A stretch of DNA of 64,000 nucleotides, from NCBI RefSeq assembly GCF_046630445.1, contig NC_092341.1:26302001-26366000 (forward strand). Direction: 5' to 3'. Below are positions 23,944 to 36,822 of the stretch, in pieces. Both the position numbers and the translations under genes were made by a program. Each line of letters opens with the position of its first letter. Position 1 is the first letter of the stretch. The DNA comes from Rutidosis leptorrhynchoides (lineage: Eukaryota; Streptophyta; Magnoliopsida; Asterales; Asteraceae). The notes under the pieces are model-generated. The model saw only the letters and a program-made list of their open reading frames with translations. It searched no databases and was not told where the DNA came from.

Positions 23944-25631
23944 TGTGACAACCCGGAAATTTTCAACCAAATTTAAACTTTAATCTTTATATGTTTCCGA
24001 CACGATAAGCAATATTTGTTAAGTTAAATTTCAAGAATTTTAAACTATGTTCATACATTCATTCAACCTCGACCAAGTTCCAACGATTCACGAACTATTA
24101 AACGAATATGATTATATATGTATATGTGTATATATATTATAACTTGAAACGTAAACAAAATATTAGATTAAATACTTTATATGATTGTATCTGTTTCAAA
24201 ATATTTATAAATGGAATTAGAAGATAAGATCAAATGATTGAATTATCAGATATATTGAATTATGATTACAAGTCTCTGTTGAAAGGTCCACGTTGATTTG
24301 AGAAATCTTTCCATTTTAACAATATTCGGAAAATGGTAAAGTGATTTATAAATAAGAACAAATTGTCAATCATTGAGAACTAGACAAAGGATAGTGGAAG
24401 ATTGAATCTCATAAAGACTCGATTGATCTATTTAGTTTCAAACGTACAAAAACGTTTTCAGTTTAAAAAGAACTTTATTATTAAAACGTATATAACTTTT
24501 ATAAATATCTAGAACCACTTTTGACAACTCATTACTTAACTAGTATGATAAAGATAACGATATTTATATTTTATTTTATTAAATATATATAACGATTTAA
24601 ATTAATATTATATATATTTATACGCGTATTATACGTACATAGTTTTATACTTTTACTATACTTAAACTTTACCTTTACTTTATTTTTACTTTACTTTAAC
24701 TTTAATAATTCACTTTAATAATTCATACTTTAATAATTTACTTTAATAATTCATACTTTAATAATTCACTTTAATAATTCATACTTTAATAATTCATACT
24801 TTAATAATTCACTTTAATAATTCATACTTTAATAATTCACTTTAATAATTCAAAAATCTATTATAAATAGAATTCAATAGGTTTCATTATTTCATAGAAA
24901 CTTGAAAATATTTTTCTCTAAACTCTCTCAATCGATTTACATATATATATTTACTCCGTATTATTTCAAGATATTATTAGTATACATAAAATATTACGAC
25001 GGAGTGCTGTCCAAGTGATTTCGAAATTGTTTTTCGAGTAGGATAGGATTAAGGAAATTATGGGTTATATCTATGGAGGTGATTGAGTATGGTTCATGGG
25101 TATGCTCGTGAGGTCAATATAGTGTTTATCATTTTCGTTGCGTCTACGTACCTTTCCTACAATATTGAATCTCAATATTGATACGTGAGTACTCATAATT
25201 TAACTTTTACATACTAATAGTGTATCCCTGACTAGTGCTCGAGTATTTAGGATTATGCATGCTTGTACTTTTGATATTGCCCTTAGACAGGTTAGGTTGA
25301 ATCTTGAATTAGTTACACTTGCGGTTGAGATAAGGTATAAGATATGCATGTCCTTGGAAAGCTAGCGAAAAATTAAGAACTTTTCCTTTAGATATCGAAT
25401 GGATTCGATGAACGGATTAGAAGTTATAATCAATTAAATTTTCGATATTTTTATTAAAAATGAATATTATTATTATTGTCATTTTTATCGTCGTTCTAGT
25501 TTTATATTATTATTATCATTATTATTATCTTTATCAATAAAAGGGATTTATCATTAAAAATTGTTATTTTTTTTTATTATTACTATCGTTATTATCGTTA
25601 AAGTTATAATTAGTATTATTATTATTATCCA

Positions 25632-25713
<82 letters not shown>

Positions 25714-27659
25714 GTATATTAGTAGTATTATTATTATTATCATTATTAATATATATATCATTATTTAAAAATGGTTATTGTTATTGTTATTATTATTATT
25801 ACTATATTATCATTAAGATAATTATTAGTATTATCGTTAATAATGTTATAGTAACTATCATTATTAATATTAGTGTAATTAAAACAAATATTTGTAACAC
25901 CTAATTATTTTGATTACTATTATTATCATTATTATGAACACGATATAAAAGACAATTAAAAGCTATTAAACGAAACGATTAGGAAATAATGAGTAAGAGT
26001 ATCATGATGAAATTAAAATATTATAAGATATTGATTTAGATAAAATTATCGTTCTTATTATTTTTATCATTACTATTATTATTAAAAGTATCGTTAGTAT
26101 TAAAACTATCATTTTAACAAAAATTATCATTTTAATAGAAATGTCATTGTTACTATAAAATATCATTATTATTATTATTTTAAATAGAATTATTATTTTA
26201 AAGATAATATTAAAAATTATCGTAAATATTAAAGTTATCATAATTAGAATTATCGTTTTATCATAATGTCATCCTTGTAATTATAAATATTGATATTTTT
26301 ATAATAATAATTATTATTACAAAATAATACAACTTTTACTTACTATCATTATAGATATTATTTTATCAAATAAATATGTGATACAAACATATTTTACTAC
26401 GTCTAATAACTTACTTTAATAATACCTATCATATTATCTTTATGATATTAAATGAACCCTATAAATTTTATTACTTAATATATATAAAAGTATATTTTAT
26501 TATATAAATTTAATATAAAATTTTATTTATTAATAAATAAATTATATTATTTACTCTAATAAATCTTTTAAAAATATTTAAAAATATAAAACGACGATAT
26601 TTAAACTATATATTAATCATGTATAGATTTTTGGAAATTATTTTGAGTCAAATTTACTTTTGTTGACTTTTGCATATTAGTCTCGAGCATTAGGATTGTG
26701 GTACACTATGACTTGACCTAATTTGTTAGACAAATATTGACCAACACATAAATATATATAATTAATTTAGGTTCGTGAATCCGAGGCCAACCTTGCACTT
26801 GTTCAATGACGTTATATGTATTTTTACTACGAAATACAGTATGGTGAGTTTCATTTGCCTTTTTACCCTTTATATTTTTGGGACTGAGAATACATGCGCT
26901 TTTATAAATGTTTGACGAAATAGACACAAGTAATTGAAACTACATTCTATGGTTGAATTATCGAAATCGAATATGCCCCTTTTTATTAAAGTCTGGTAAT
27001 CTAAGAATTAGGGAACAGACACCCTAATTAACGCGAATCCTAAAGATAGATCTATTGGGCCTAACAAACCCCATCCAAAGTACCGGATGCTTTAGTACTT
27101 CGAAATTTATATCATGTCCGAAGGAGGATTCCGGAATGATAGGGGATATTCTTATATGTATCTAGTTAATGTCGGTTACCAGGTGTTCACCATATGAATG
27201 ATTATTTTTGTCTCTATGCATGGGACGTATATTTATGAGAACTGGAAATGAAATTCTTGTGGTCTATTAAAATGATGGAAATAAATGATTGTGATAAACT
27301 AATGAACTCACCAACCTTTTGGTTGACACTTTAAAGCATGTTTATTCTCAGGTGTTAAAGAAATCTTCCGTTGTGCATTTGTTCATTTTAAAGATATTAC
27401 TTGGAGTCTTTCATAGCATATTTCGAAGAACGTTGCATTCGAGTCATTGAGTTCATCAAAGATTATTATTAAATCAATTTATAGTTGGATAGTGGATATT
27501 ATGAAATGGTATGCATGCCTGTCAATTTTCGATGTAAAGAAAGTTTGTCTTTTAAAAACGAATGCAATGTTTGTAAAATGTATCATATAGAGGTCAAATA
27601 CCTCGCAATGTAATCAACTATTGTGAATCGTTTATAATGTATATGAACGGGTCCTTTCA
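23944..27659 (+). repeat. 3' LTR of element F
   Basis: 3716 bp, nearly identical to 15050-18781, with the same TG/CA ends. Confidence 0.93.
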
Positions 27660-27744
27660 ACACTGACTTGATGAACATCTGAGTTGTTCTATATGCATTC
27701 CGATTTATGTTTGTTACTAACTGAGTGTATTTTGTTATAATATT

Positions 27745-28256
27745 TTGACATTTTCGATATGTATGTGTTTACAAATACGAGTAATTATGATGAAACTGCT
27801 TGATCATGCTCAGAAGCTCATTATATATGATGTTTATTATGGTCAGGTTTTAACTCTTCAGGCTCCAAATTTGTTAAATGAGGATATAAGGCTAACATTG
27901 CTTGCTCCATCTTCACTTACTTCTTCTTCTGTGGTCTCATTAGCTTCTTCACCGATGAGCCCGTCTGATGATAAGAGACAATGTGATTATCGTGACCATA
28001 CGTCTATCTTCGATGTACATCGGGGAAGTGATGTGAGCCGTACACATATGTGGATAAAGAGTAGAGTTCCTCTAGGGTAAGACTTGCCAAAGTAATTTGT
28101 GACGTTTCCTTAAAATAATATTCATTTTCGTTTTACATCAACTTTTTAATTACAGGTGCGTTCCTTCGCATTCGACGGTTAATGTCAAGCTTGAACTACT
28201 TCCACTAACTAATGGCATAATTACTCTAGCTTCCTTACAGATCAATGTTGAAAAAG
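27745..28256 (+). pseudogene. Two exons of a TRAPP-associated-like host gene
   Basis: Exon one runs to 28076; its readable part starts about 27785 and includes LLDHAQKLIIYDVYYGQVL, TLQAPNLLNEDIRLTLLAPS and SSVVSLASSPMSPS. It ends at RVPLG with a GTAAGA donor. A 79-nt intron (28077-28155, ending ATTACAG) is followed by exon two (28156-28256), in phase, reading CVPSHSTVNVKLELLPLTNG then IITLASLQINVEK, with a GTATCA donor. The text resembles the C-terminal region of plant TRAPP-complex-associated proteins (At3g17900/TRIPP-like or TRS130-like); I cannot decide which. Upstream exons are absent: element F adjoins on the left and element G on the right. Preserved frame and splice sites argue for recent loss, or a fragment of a gene split by insertions. 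Confidence 0.5.
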
Positions 28257-28368
28257 GTATCATGTATGTAGCCAATATACTTAAACATTATAGCCTATAC
28301 ATACGGAAATTTCAGACATCACAATTTTGACTAATTTTCTTACAAATGGGTTAATTTTCATTTGTACT

Positions 28369-28453
28369 TGTGAATAAGTGAATGATCCCCTGCTCTCATT
28401 CGATTATGTGATATGTATAAATACAAAAGATTGCCTACAATCAAGGCTAATCA
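28369..28453 (-). repeat. 3' LTR of copia element G, left piece
   Basis: Continues at 36657-36812 after removal of element E, giving an LTR of about 241 bp. The left piece has TGTGAATAAGTG at its plus-strand edge and a minus-strand TATTTATACATATC promoter-like site. The outer edge is inferred from position, not from a confirmed target duplication. Confidence 0.5.
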
Positions 28454-28458
28454 TGAGG

Positions 28459-30801
28459 TGTAACGACTCAACCCGTTATCCAATCAAATACGTAGCAAAA
28501 GGTTTTTTTTTTTTTTTATTTCAGAAGGATGCGCGGCGCGCAACCCTTTAGGTGCGCGGCGCGCACAAGGCCTGACAGCCTCTGTCCGGATTTTCCAAAT
28601 TTTGATTAAAGATCTCCCACTTCCCGACACTTTTAGACGAAATGCTTTTCACAACACATTATAATAAACAAGACTAACGCGTTCCAATAATAAAACGAGT
28701 TTTACGACACCGGGCCCACGTCGGCCGTTTTACGACTTTCGTACAAAATACAAGTTTCAATCCCAATTTACACTTAGACGAGTTAGGACTCTATAACCCA
28801 ACCCGATACCAAGAGCATAATCCCAGGGACTACCAAATCCCCAATCCGCGTTCACATATCCAAAAGCTACCCCATCGAGCCCAAACGCTCCTACGCAACT
28901 AGTCTAACAACTAGCTAGCCTCATAACAAAATACCTGAAAAAGGTAAACAACGAGAGGGGTAAGCATAAAGCATAGTGAATGCAATAATTATACATATAC
29001 ATATATAATCTACTTACTTGCAAACACTTACACAAATACCGCATACATGCTAGCAATCTAATTAGCATACCATCGCAAGTATAAAGCTAATAATCTCCCA
29101 TACCGTAAGCTAGCATAACAAATAGCATATATTCATCACAATATTAAATGCTAAATAAACAACACACACAATATGGTTAACCATTCTCGCGTCATGGTGC
29201 TACCGGCTCTTTGGTTCACACCATACGCATTTGTCATGATGCTACCGGCTCTTTGGTTCACATCACAACTCGAGTCATACTCAAGCTAGAGTGCTACCGG
29301 CTCTTTGATTCACACTCTAACAATGCTAAGGTGCTACCGGCTCTTTGGTTCACACCCTAACAAATCGTGCTATAGTGCTACCGACTCTTTGGTTCACACT
29401 ATAACACACGTACTATGAAGCTACCAGCTCTTTGGTTCACATCATAGCACGCCCGCACATACTATGGCACTACCGGCTCTTTGGTTCATACCATAGCATA
29501 CAAATAAATACATTATATACATATGCATATAATTATTCCACTCACCTTGGATTGCCCGCACAAGTCATGTATGTAATTCACATCCAAACGCAAACGAGCA
29601 AGCTTTACCTATAATACGCATATAGATATACACACAATCAACATACATTCTCTACAAGAGAATTCGACGCCAACACCCTTAACCGAGCGTTTCTATCTAA
29701 CACAACGACCCGCCCATTTAGTCACCTAAAATGGATTTCACCAATTGCCACTACGGGTGGTAATTCTGACTCATTCAAACAAGTACAATTTAACCAAAAT
29801 TATACTTGACACCATTTAAGCCAATATAGGTCTTAACAAAATTGCTTATTAACCAATTAATCCAAAATTAAAGTCATTATCAAATTTGACCCATCTCATT
29901 TCACCCGTTTTGACATAAGTCCCGAAAACACCCAAAATCACTAACGACTAGTGATTATAATTTCAAAACACCAATTAACACCTAAATCAAACATTTATAT
30001 ACTTGGTTCATCAAATCTTGACCTCATATCTTAGTTTGACTCCAAATCAAGGTTAACACTCATTTTAACCAACTAACATGTTCTTATGAACATCTAAGTC
30101 ACCAATACATATACAATCTAGTGATTAACACCCAAACCAATGACAAATACTTCCAAATTTGTCATCTAACCCTAAACCCACAATAATCGGGTTCACTTAC
30201 ACTAGCAATACAACAAAACCCCCAATTTCATGAGAAATGGGGTTTAGAACCCTTAAAAGCTCAAACCCTAAACATAAACAAGAATCTTACAATTAAATTC
30301 GGAGTTAGGGCTTACCAACACTACCAAAACGTAGCCAAGAACGAGATGAACAACGTTAACACCCGAGCTTTTGATTGATTCAAGCTTCTTCATCTCCAAA
30401 ACCCCAAATCTCTCTCTAGAATTCTCTCTCTCTCTCTCTAAGATAGATGAGAGTGTTTGTGGATGTGAAAGTGATCCAAAAGTGGATCTAAAACTGCCAA
30501 TATGTCCACAGATCCGTCCTCAAGTGAAAAGACCAAAAAGCCCCTCATTTAACTCAAAAATAGAAAAGACAGAAAAACTGTCTCAAGTAGGGTGCGCGGC
30601 GCGCACCCTTGAATGTGCGCGGCGCGCACAAGGGTTTAAACCGATTCTGAAGTTCAGGGACTGATTCTGACTAATCCTGATTCTGATGTAAATTCTGAAA
30701 ATGCATTAGTGTTAGGTAGACCTTTTGTGGCGCTTTCTGGTGCACACATTTTCTGACACTTTCAGGAACATTTTCTGATGCACAAAATTCAGGATCTTAC
30801 A
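28459..30801 (-). repeat. 3' LTR of element E
   Basis: 2343 bp ending GGATCTTACA. Paired CG dyads at 28531/28554 and 30592/30615; hairpin array at 29191-29498. Confidence 0.93.
29191..29498 (-). repeat. Seven-unit hairpin array in the E 3' LTR
   Basis: Seven units share the plus-strand core GCTACCGGCTCTTTGGTTCA. Each is flanked by its own inverted repeat: ATGGTG/CACCAT, TGATG/CATCA, TAGAGTG/CACTCTA, TAAGGTG/CACCCTA (one mismatch), TATAGTG/CACTATA, CTATGA/TCATAG, CTATGG/CCATAG. An inner ACC/GGT pair lies inside the loop. In the element's own sense the array follows a TATA-like sequence (about 29510-29525), so it should be in the transcript leader. Confidence 0.85.
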
Positions 30802-30815
30802 ACTCTCCCCCACTT
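30802..30815 (-). other. Polypurine tract of element E
   Basis: Minus-strand AGTGGGGGAGAGT immediately before the 3' LTR, the primer for plus-strand DNA synthesis. Confidence 0.75.
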
Positions 30816-33800
30816 AAACTGGATCACGTCCCCGTGATCTCCGTCACTTAACCCACCGGAAACTCACACTATGGTCCTCCGACACACATCCAAACTCGAT
30901 GTCCATATAATTTCCATTAACCCGAATATCTCATCACACGCTAACAATTGCTAGCATGCATTACCGCAACCAGCGGCATCTCATACGCTCAACGTCCAAA
31001 ATGCCCAATTAGGAAATACGGAAAACACCATATATTCCTTTAAGTTCTCTCGGCTACAACTCGCAACAAGCTACATCCATAACCATATCACCCAACGCGA
31101 TCTACTAGGTCTACTACGCCGTGAACCAAGTCTTGCATTAATCCAAATCGAGAAGGATTCATTCCGCGTCAAAACTCAGTACTTCATCGTTTCATAAACG
31201 CACCACTCGACCGGTTATTCATGTATGTTCTCTATTTCAAGAACCAACTTCCCCCGTCTCCACAACCGGGTTATTCCTTCAACGAATAAATCTTGGTACC
31301 CCAAAATAATCCGTTTAGGAACACCACTTTCCCATCAATCGATCCGCACATGACCATCCATCGCTGGATTAATCCAAGATGACAATAATACACCACGTGC
31401 TAAACAATACATCAACACTCGACACATGGTTTCTCCTCCAAACCCTACTACACGATCACACAAGACGACCCCCTAGTACTAGCATGAAAACTATTCGTGT
31501 ACTAGAATCCTATCAACAACAAATTCGCAATTCGCCACACGACCCACAAAATATTCACCAACGCCGGGTGAATCCTCCTACCTAGACCGTCCATTAAGGA
31601 TGGCCTTGACATTCCAATGCAACCTACGGGTCACATCACTGGGGTACACACTTTCGCAACCAAACAACATCCGTGTGTCTCTACGTGAGACAATCAGAGT
31701 CGAAACTTTCCACCTCACAATCGTCCATAAAGTGGAATAGTCCACTGACAATCTCCACGATTACGTTTCCCGACTGGGAAAATACAGTATCCTTCGCGAT
31801 AACGAACTCATACCGACCCAATAATACTATCCGAGTTCACGACAACCCAGATTTCCACTATGAGAGCACCCGCAATGACAGCTTCACTCTCTCACTCTGA
31901 AATCTCAAACTTCCCATTTGGTCTCGTACCGTACATTGGTACTACACAACCACCCTACATAAGAGTCTTACACTTCCTTTCACCTCATCACCAGAATCTT
32001 CACGGAAAACATTACGGAATTGTAACTCACAATCGTAATGCACGATCTCTAGTCGACATCAATAACCTGTCACTCTTCCTCGTTAGGAACTCCGAATACC
32101 TATTAAGGCTTAGCACAGTACATTCCGACACTTCGCTATTTATAACACCACCGGAGCTTCTTTGGGCGGCAGTAAAAACTCCCCCACTTAGAAATGTGGC
32201 TCCACATTCTCACCGCCAAGATGATAACATCCTGGGGAATTAGCATTCCACGAAACACATGACCATTCTCATCACTGGTCATCCACTCTAAATCACCACG
32301 AATTCACAACGGGCTCTCTGAGGCGACATACACATTCGCTTGAAGTGACGTACACGCGATAACATCGCACCTTCATACCATAATTACTATTAACAGTCCT
32401 TAATCGTTCGCAAAGCGAACTCCACTAAGGTTTCACATACATCTCTACAACTAGGCATATGCCACTCCGCTTAATCAGTCGTGCATCTCAATCGAGATCA
32501 CCCGACCTTCCACTCAACGAACCTTTATCAACAATGGCTCACTCTCATGGCGAAGAGTGACCAATCCGACACAATAATTGCGTCGGCCGCAATATCAACA
32601 ATTCATCATAATCTTTGGCCTAATCGAAGATTAAGTACATCACCGGCTCACCGGTCATCTTTACCCATCCATCACTTAAGGGCAACAAGATTCGCTCATC
32701 CGTCACTTCATAAGAAGTATTTATCACAATGCTCTTAAACTTCGACTTTCACAACCGTCGAATTACTATCACCCGTCGATCACTATTATAATCTCCGATG
32801 CTTCCAAGGGTATTTCACGGTCACCCTAAGCACAAAGTGATCACACTACTACCGGAGTTGAACATTACACTAGCAGGTATAAAGAAGCACCTGACGCAGT
32901 GTCATGCAAACTCCCACCACCATCAACCGAATTTTAGAATCTAAATCTTTAGGTTCCATATATCCGATGTCACCCGTCTCTCTATAATAATGACCCGACG
33001 TCATACCTACCCGACAACCTTACGGTTTATTGTCTTATCGAAAGTTCCTATCGATCACACGCTACCCGCAATTTCCTCAAGGCCAAACGATACAGCCTCG
33101 CGAAACCTTTCATCTAACACTAAAGAGATGCTTGAAAACACCAAGTCTTACACCCTTTCGCACATCGACACATCCACCACTACAAGGGATATTCCATTAG
33201 GAATGTTACTCTATAATCCACAACACGCTAACACACTAACGCAATTACCGTCGTACGGGTCCCACTCCCATGAGTTTAATGACCCTAAGACTACTCGATT
33301 CGCCAATTCCAAGGCGACTCACAATTAGAATCCTAACACGATTCTCTAACCACACACTCTACCGAGTGTAACCCCGTTCTACAATCATTAGACTTGCTAC
33401 ATCCCATTACGGGATTCAAGTCCTTGTTGCACACACATACACACTAATCGGTCATCCTAATTACGATGGGTAACTACAACCAATGACGATATCAAAATGT
33501 ACCCACTACGTAGGGTGACTAAATATGCGCCGAACACGTGAGTTGGCTCGCTCACTTAACTAACCGGATCCATCGTACACTTTCCGACTCACAAAGAACC
33601 TGTTGTGACAACAAGCACATCACTCGTGACTACTATATCCTAGGAACCAATAAAAGATTCCTAATTCATCCCGTTCTACCCCAACCATGCCACGTTTCCT
33701 CCGTTCGGTACTTGTCATGTCATGCTTAGTGTCAAGATACACTTTCGTAATAATGGTGATCGGTCATTATTACAAATGCGTAACTTACCATTTCTACATG

Positions 33801-34306
33801 GTCACACAAACTACTTTACCCGGACTGACGCAACATTCACACAAATAACACGCGATAACTCCTAGTACCCGAATGACCAAAGTCCTTATCGTGAACTTGA
33901 CCACTCAAAACCGCTAAACATATGAATCTCTCCAATAGATTCATCCCTAGGATACCGCACAAAAGGTACCTGTATATATACACCTATATACAATATAATA
34001 ATAATTGTACACAAGTACACCGCAGCCACAAGTCAACCTACATCCTAGGTGACTATCACTAAAACAATGTCCAAGTTCGCCTGCTTACATTAGGCACTAG
34101 CTATCTAAGGCACTAACTTACACGTGAAATAAGGCCCCATATAATCACACTTTGGACAAACACAAGTCCTAGTTAGTCACCTACTCTAAGGCACTAACAA
34201 ATCTCAATCTGACCCGTATTCCTACAAGTCCCGCAAATAATACATAATCGCCAATAAGTCTAAGACTAGGCACCTATTCTAAGCTCACCTAATTCCCTTA
34301 GACTAT
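30816..34306 (-). other. Non-coding internal region of element E
   Basis: Strongly C-rich on the plus strand. The open frames on the plus strand are short and antisense to the element; they match nothing I recognise. A second AGTGGGGGAG stretch near 32178 resembles the polypurine tract. The leader hairpin is at 33747-33773. Confidence 0.6.
33747..33773 (-). other. Leader hairpin of element E
   Basis: GTAATAATG, 9-nt loop, CATTATTAC. Homologous to the C hairpin at 2332-2358 (GTAATAGTG/CACTATTAC), with one base pair changed from G-C to A-T and pairing kept. Confidence 0.7.
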
Positions 34307-34318
34307 GCTCTGATACCA
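34307..34318 (-). other. Primer-binding site of element E
   Basis: Minus-strand TGGTATCAGAGC (initiator tRNA-Met type), 2 nt from the LTR at 34321. Confidence 0.92.
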
Positions 34319-34320
34319 CT

Positions 34321-36651
34321 TGTAACGACTCAACCCGTTATCCAATCGAATACGTAGCAAAAGATTTTTTTTTTATTTCAGAAGGGTGCGCGGCGCGCAA
34401 CCCTTTAGGTGCGCGGTGCGCACAAGGCCTGACAGTCTCTGTCCGGATTTTCCAAATTTTGATTAAAGATCTCCCACTTCCCGACACTTTTAGACGAAAT
34501 GCTTTTCACAACACATTATAATAAACAAGACTAACGCGTTCCAATAATAAAACGAGTTTTACGACACCGGACCCACGTCGGTCGTTTTACGACTTTCGTA
34601 CAATATACAAGTTTCAATCCCAATTTACACTTAGACGAGTTAGGACTCTATAACCCAACCCGATACCAAGAGCATAATCCCGGGGACTACCAAATCCCCA
34701 ATCCGCGTCCACATATCCAAAAGCTACCCCATCGAGCCCAAGCGCTCCTACGCAACTAGTCTAACAACTAGCTAGCCTCATAACAAAATACCTGAAAAAG
34801 GTAAACAACGAGAGGGGTAAGCATAAAGCTTAGTAAATGCAATAATTATACATATACATATATAATCTACTTACTTGCAAACACTTACACAAATACCGCA
34901 TACATGCTAGCAATCTAATTAGCATACCATCGCAAGTATAAAGCTAATAATCTCCCATACCGTAAGCTAGCATAACAAATAGCATATATTCATCACAATA
35001 TTAAATGCTAAATAAACAACACACACAATATGGTTAACCATTCTCGCGTCATGGTGCTACCAGCTCTTTGGTTCACACCATACGCATTTGTCATGATGCT
35101 ACCGGCTCTTTGGTTCACATCACAACTCAAGTCATACTCATGCTAGAGTGCTACCGGCTCTTTGGTTCACACTCTAACAATGCTAAGGTGCTACCGGCTC
35201 TTTGGTTCACACCCTAACAAATCGTGCTATAGTGCTACCGGCTCTTTGGTTCACACTATAACACACGTACTATGACGCTACCGGCTCTTTGGTTCACATC
35301 ATAGCACGCCCGCACATACTATGGCACTACCGGCTCTTTGGTTCATACCATAGCATACAAATAAATACATTATATACATATGCATATAATTATTCCACTC
35401 ACCTTGGATTGCCCGCACAAGTCATGTATGTAATTCACATCCAAACGCAAACGAGCAAGCTTTACCCATAATACGCATATAGATATACACACAATAAACA
35501 TACATTCTCTACAAGAGAATTCGAACACCCTTAATCGAGCGTTTCTATCTAACACAACGACCCGCCCATTTAGTCACCTAAAATGGACTTCACCAATTAC
35601 CACTACGGGTGGTAATTCTGACTCATTCAAACAAGTACAATTTAACCAAAATTATACTTGACACCATTTAAGCCAATATAGGTCTTAACAAAATTGCTTA
35701 TTAACCAATTAATCCAAAATTAAAGTCATTATCAAATTTGACCCATCTCATTTCACCCGTTTTGACATAAGTCCCGAAAACACCCAAAATCACTAACGAC
35801 TAGTGATTATAATTTCAAAACACCAATTAACACCTAAATCAAACATTTATATACTTGGTTCATCAAATCTTGACCTCATATCTTAGTTTGACTCCAAATC
35901 AAGGTTAACACTCATTTTAACCAACTAACATGTTCTTATGAACATCTAAGTCACCAATACATATACAATCTAGTGATTAACACCCAAACCAATGACAAAT
36001 ACTTCCAAATTTGTCATCTAACCCTAAACCCACAATAATCGGGTTCACTTACACTAGCAATACAACAAAACCCCCAATTTCATGAGAAATGGGGTTTAGA
36101 ACCCTTAAAAGCTCAAACCCTAAACATAAACAAGAATCTTACAATTAAATTCGGAGTTAGGGCTTACCAACACTACCAAAACGTAGCCAAGAACGAGATG
36201 AACAACGTTAACACCCGAGCTTTTGATTGATTCAAGCTTCTTCATCTCCAAAACCCCAAATCTCTCTCTAGAATTCTCTCTCTCTCTCTAAGATAGATGA
36301 GAGTGTTTGTGGATGTGAAAGTGATCCAAAAGTGGGTCTAAAACTGCCAATATGTCCACAGATCCGTCCTCAAGTGAAAAGACCAAAAAGCCCCTCATTT
36401 AACTCAAAAATAGAAAAGACAGAAAAACTGTCTCAGGTGGGGTGCGCGGCGCGCACCCTTGAATGTGCGCGGCGCGCACAAGGGTTTAAACCAATTCTGA
36501 AGTTCAGGGACTGATTCTGACTAATCCTGATTCTGATGTAAATTCTGAAAATGCATAAGTGTTAGGTAGACCTTTTGTGGCGCTTTCTGGTGCACACATT
36601 TTCTGACACTTTCAGGAACATTTTCTGATGCACAAAATTCAGGATCTTACA
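34321..36651 (-). repeat. 5' LTR of element E
   Basis: 2331 bp, closely similar to 28459-30801 (by eye about 1% different). Carries the same hairpin array at 35048-35354 and dyad pairs at 34386/34409 and 36442/36465. Confidence 0.93.
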
Positions 36652-36656
36652 TGAGG

Positions 36657-36812
36657 GAATATGGCAGACAAACTAGTCTACAATCAAGGCTAAACATGAG
36701 GGAATATTGGCAGACAAACTAGTCCTAATTTGTGAGTGGCAGACAACTATTCCTAATTTATATAACATGTTTGACCGAATATATTTTACAAATATAGTTT
36801 CTATCTAATATA
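36657..36812 (-). repeat. 3' LTR of copia element G, right piece
   Basis: Begins after the E target duplication and ends at TATA|GCCCCTCAG, where the minus strand shows a polypurine-like CTGAGGGGC. The expected TG terminus reads TA, a possible decay mutation. Contains one copy of a tandem repeat of about 45 bp whose other copy was split by element E. Confidence 0.5.
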
Positions 36813-36822
36813 GCCCCTCAGT

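Larger units (their letters stand above)
28459..36651 (-). mobile_element. Element E: non-autonomous Ty3-like element
   Basis: An 8193-bp insertion flanked by TGAGG (28454-28458, 36652-36656). Two LTRs of 2343 and 2331 bp begin TGTAACGACTCAACCCG in plus orientation. A tRNA-Met PBS next to the right LTR sets the minus orientation. The 3.5-kb internal region has no minus-strand ORF of note and no recognisable gag or pol, like the large retrotransposon derivatives (LARDs). Its LTR termini, PBS context and leader resemble element C, its likely helper family. Confidence 0.92.

Noticed and set aside
29191-29498. Regularly spaced repeats resembling a CRISPR array
   Set aside because: Plant nuclear LTR context, repeats separated by variable stems of the same hairpin rather than unique spacers, and the same array in the second LTR.
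30371-30664. 97-residue ORF in the E LTR, also at 36332-36514
   Set aside because: Lies in an LTR, duplicated with it, and includes translated CG dyads; no protein features.
31379-33729. Several plus-strand ORFs of 60-127 residues in element E
   Set aside because: Antisense to the element, no family resemblance, and explained by low stop frequency in C-rich sequence.
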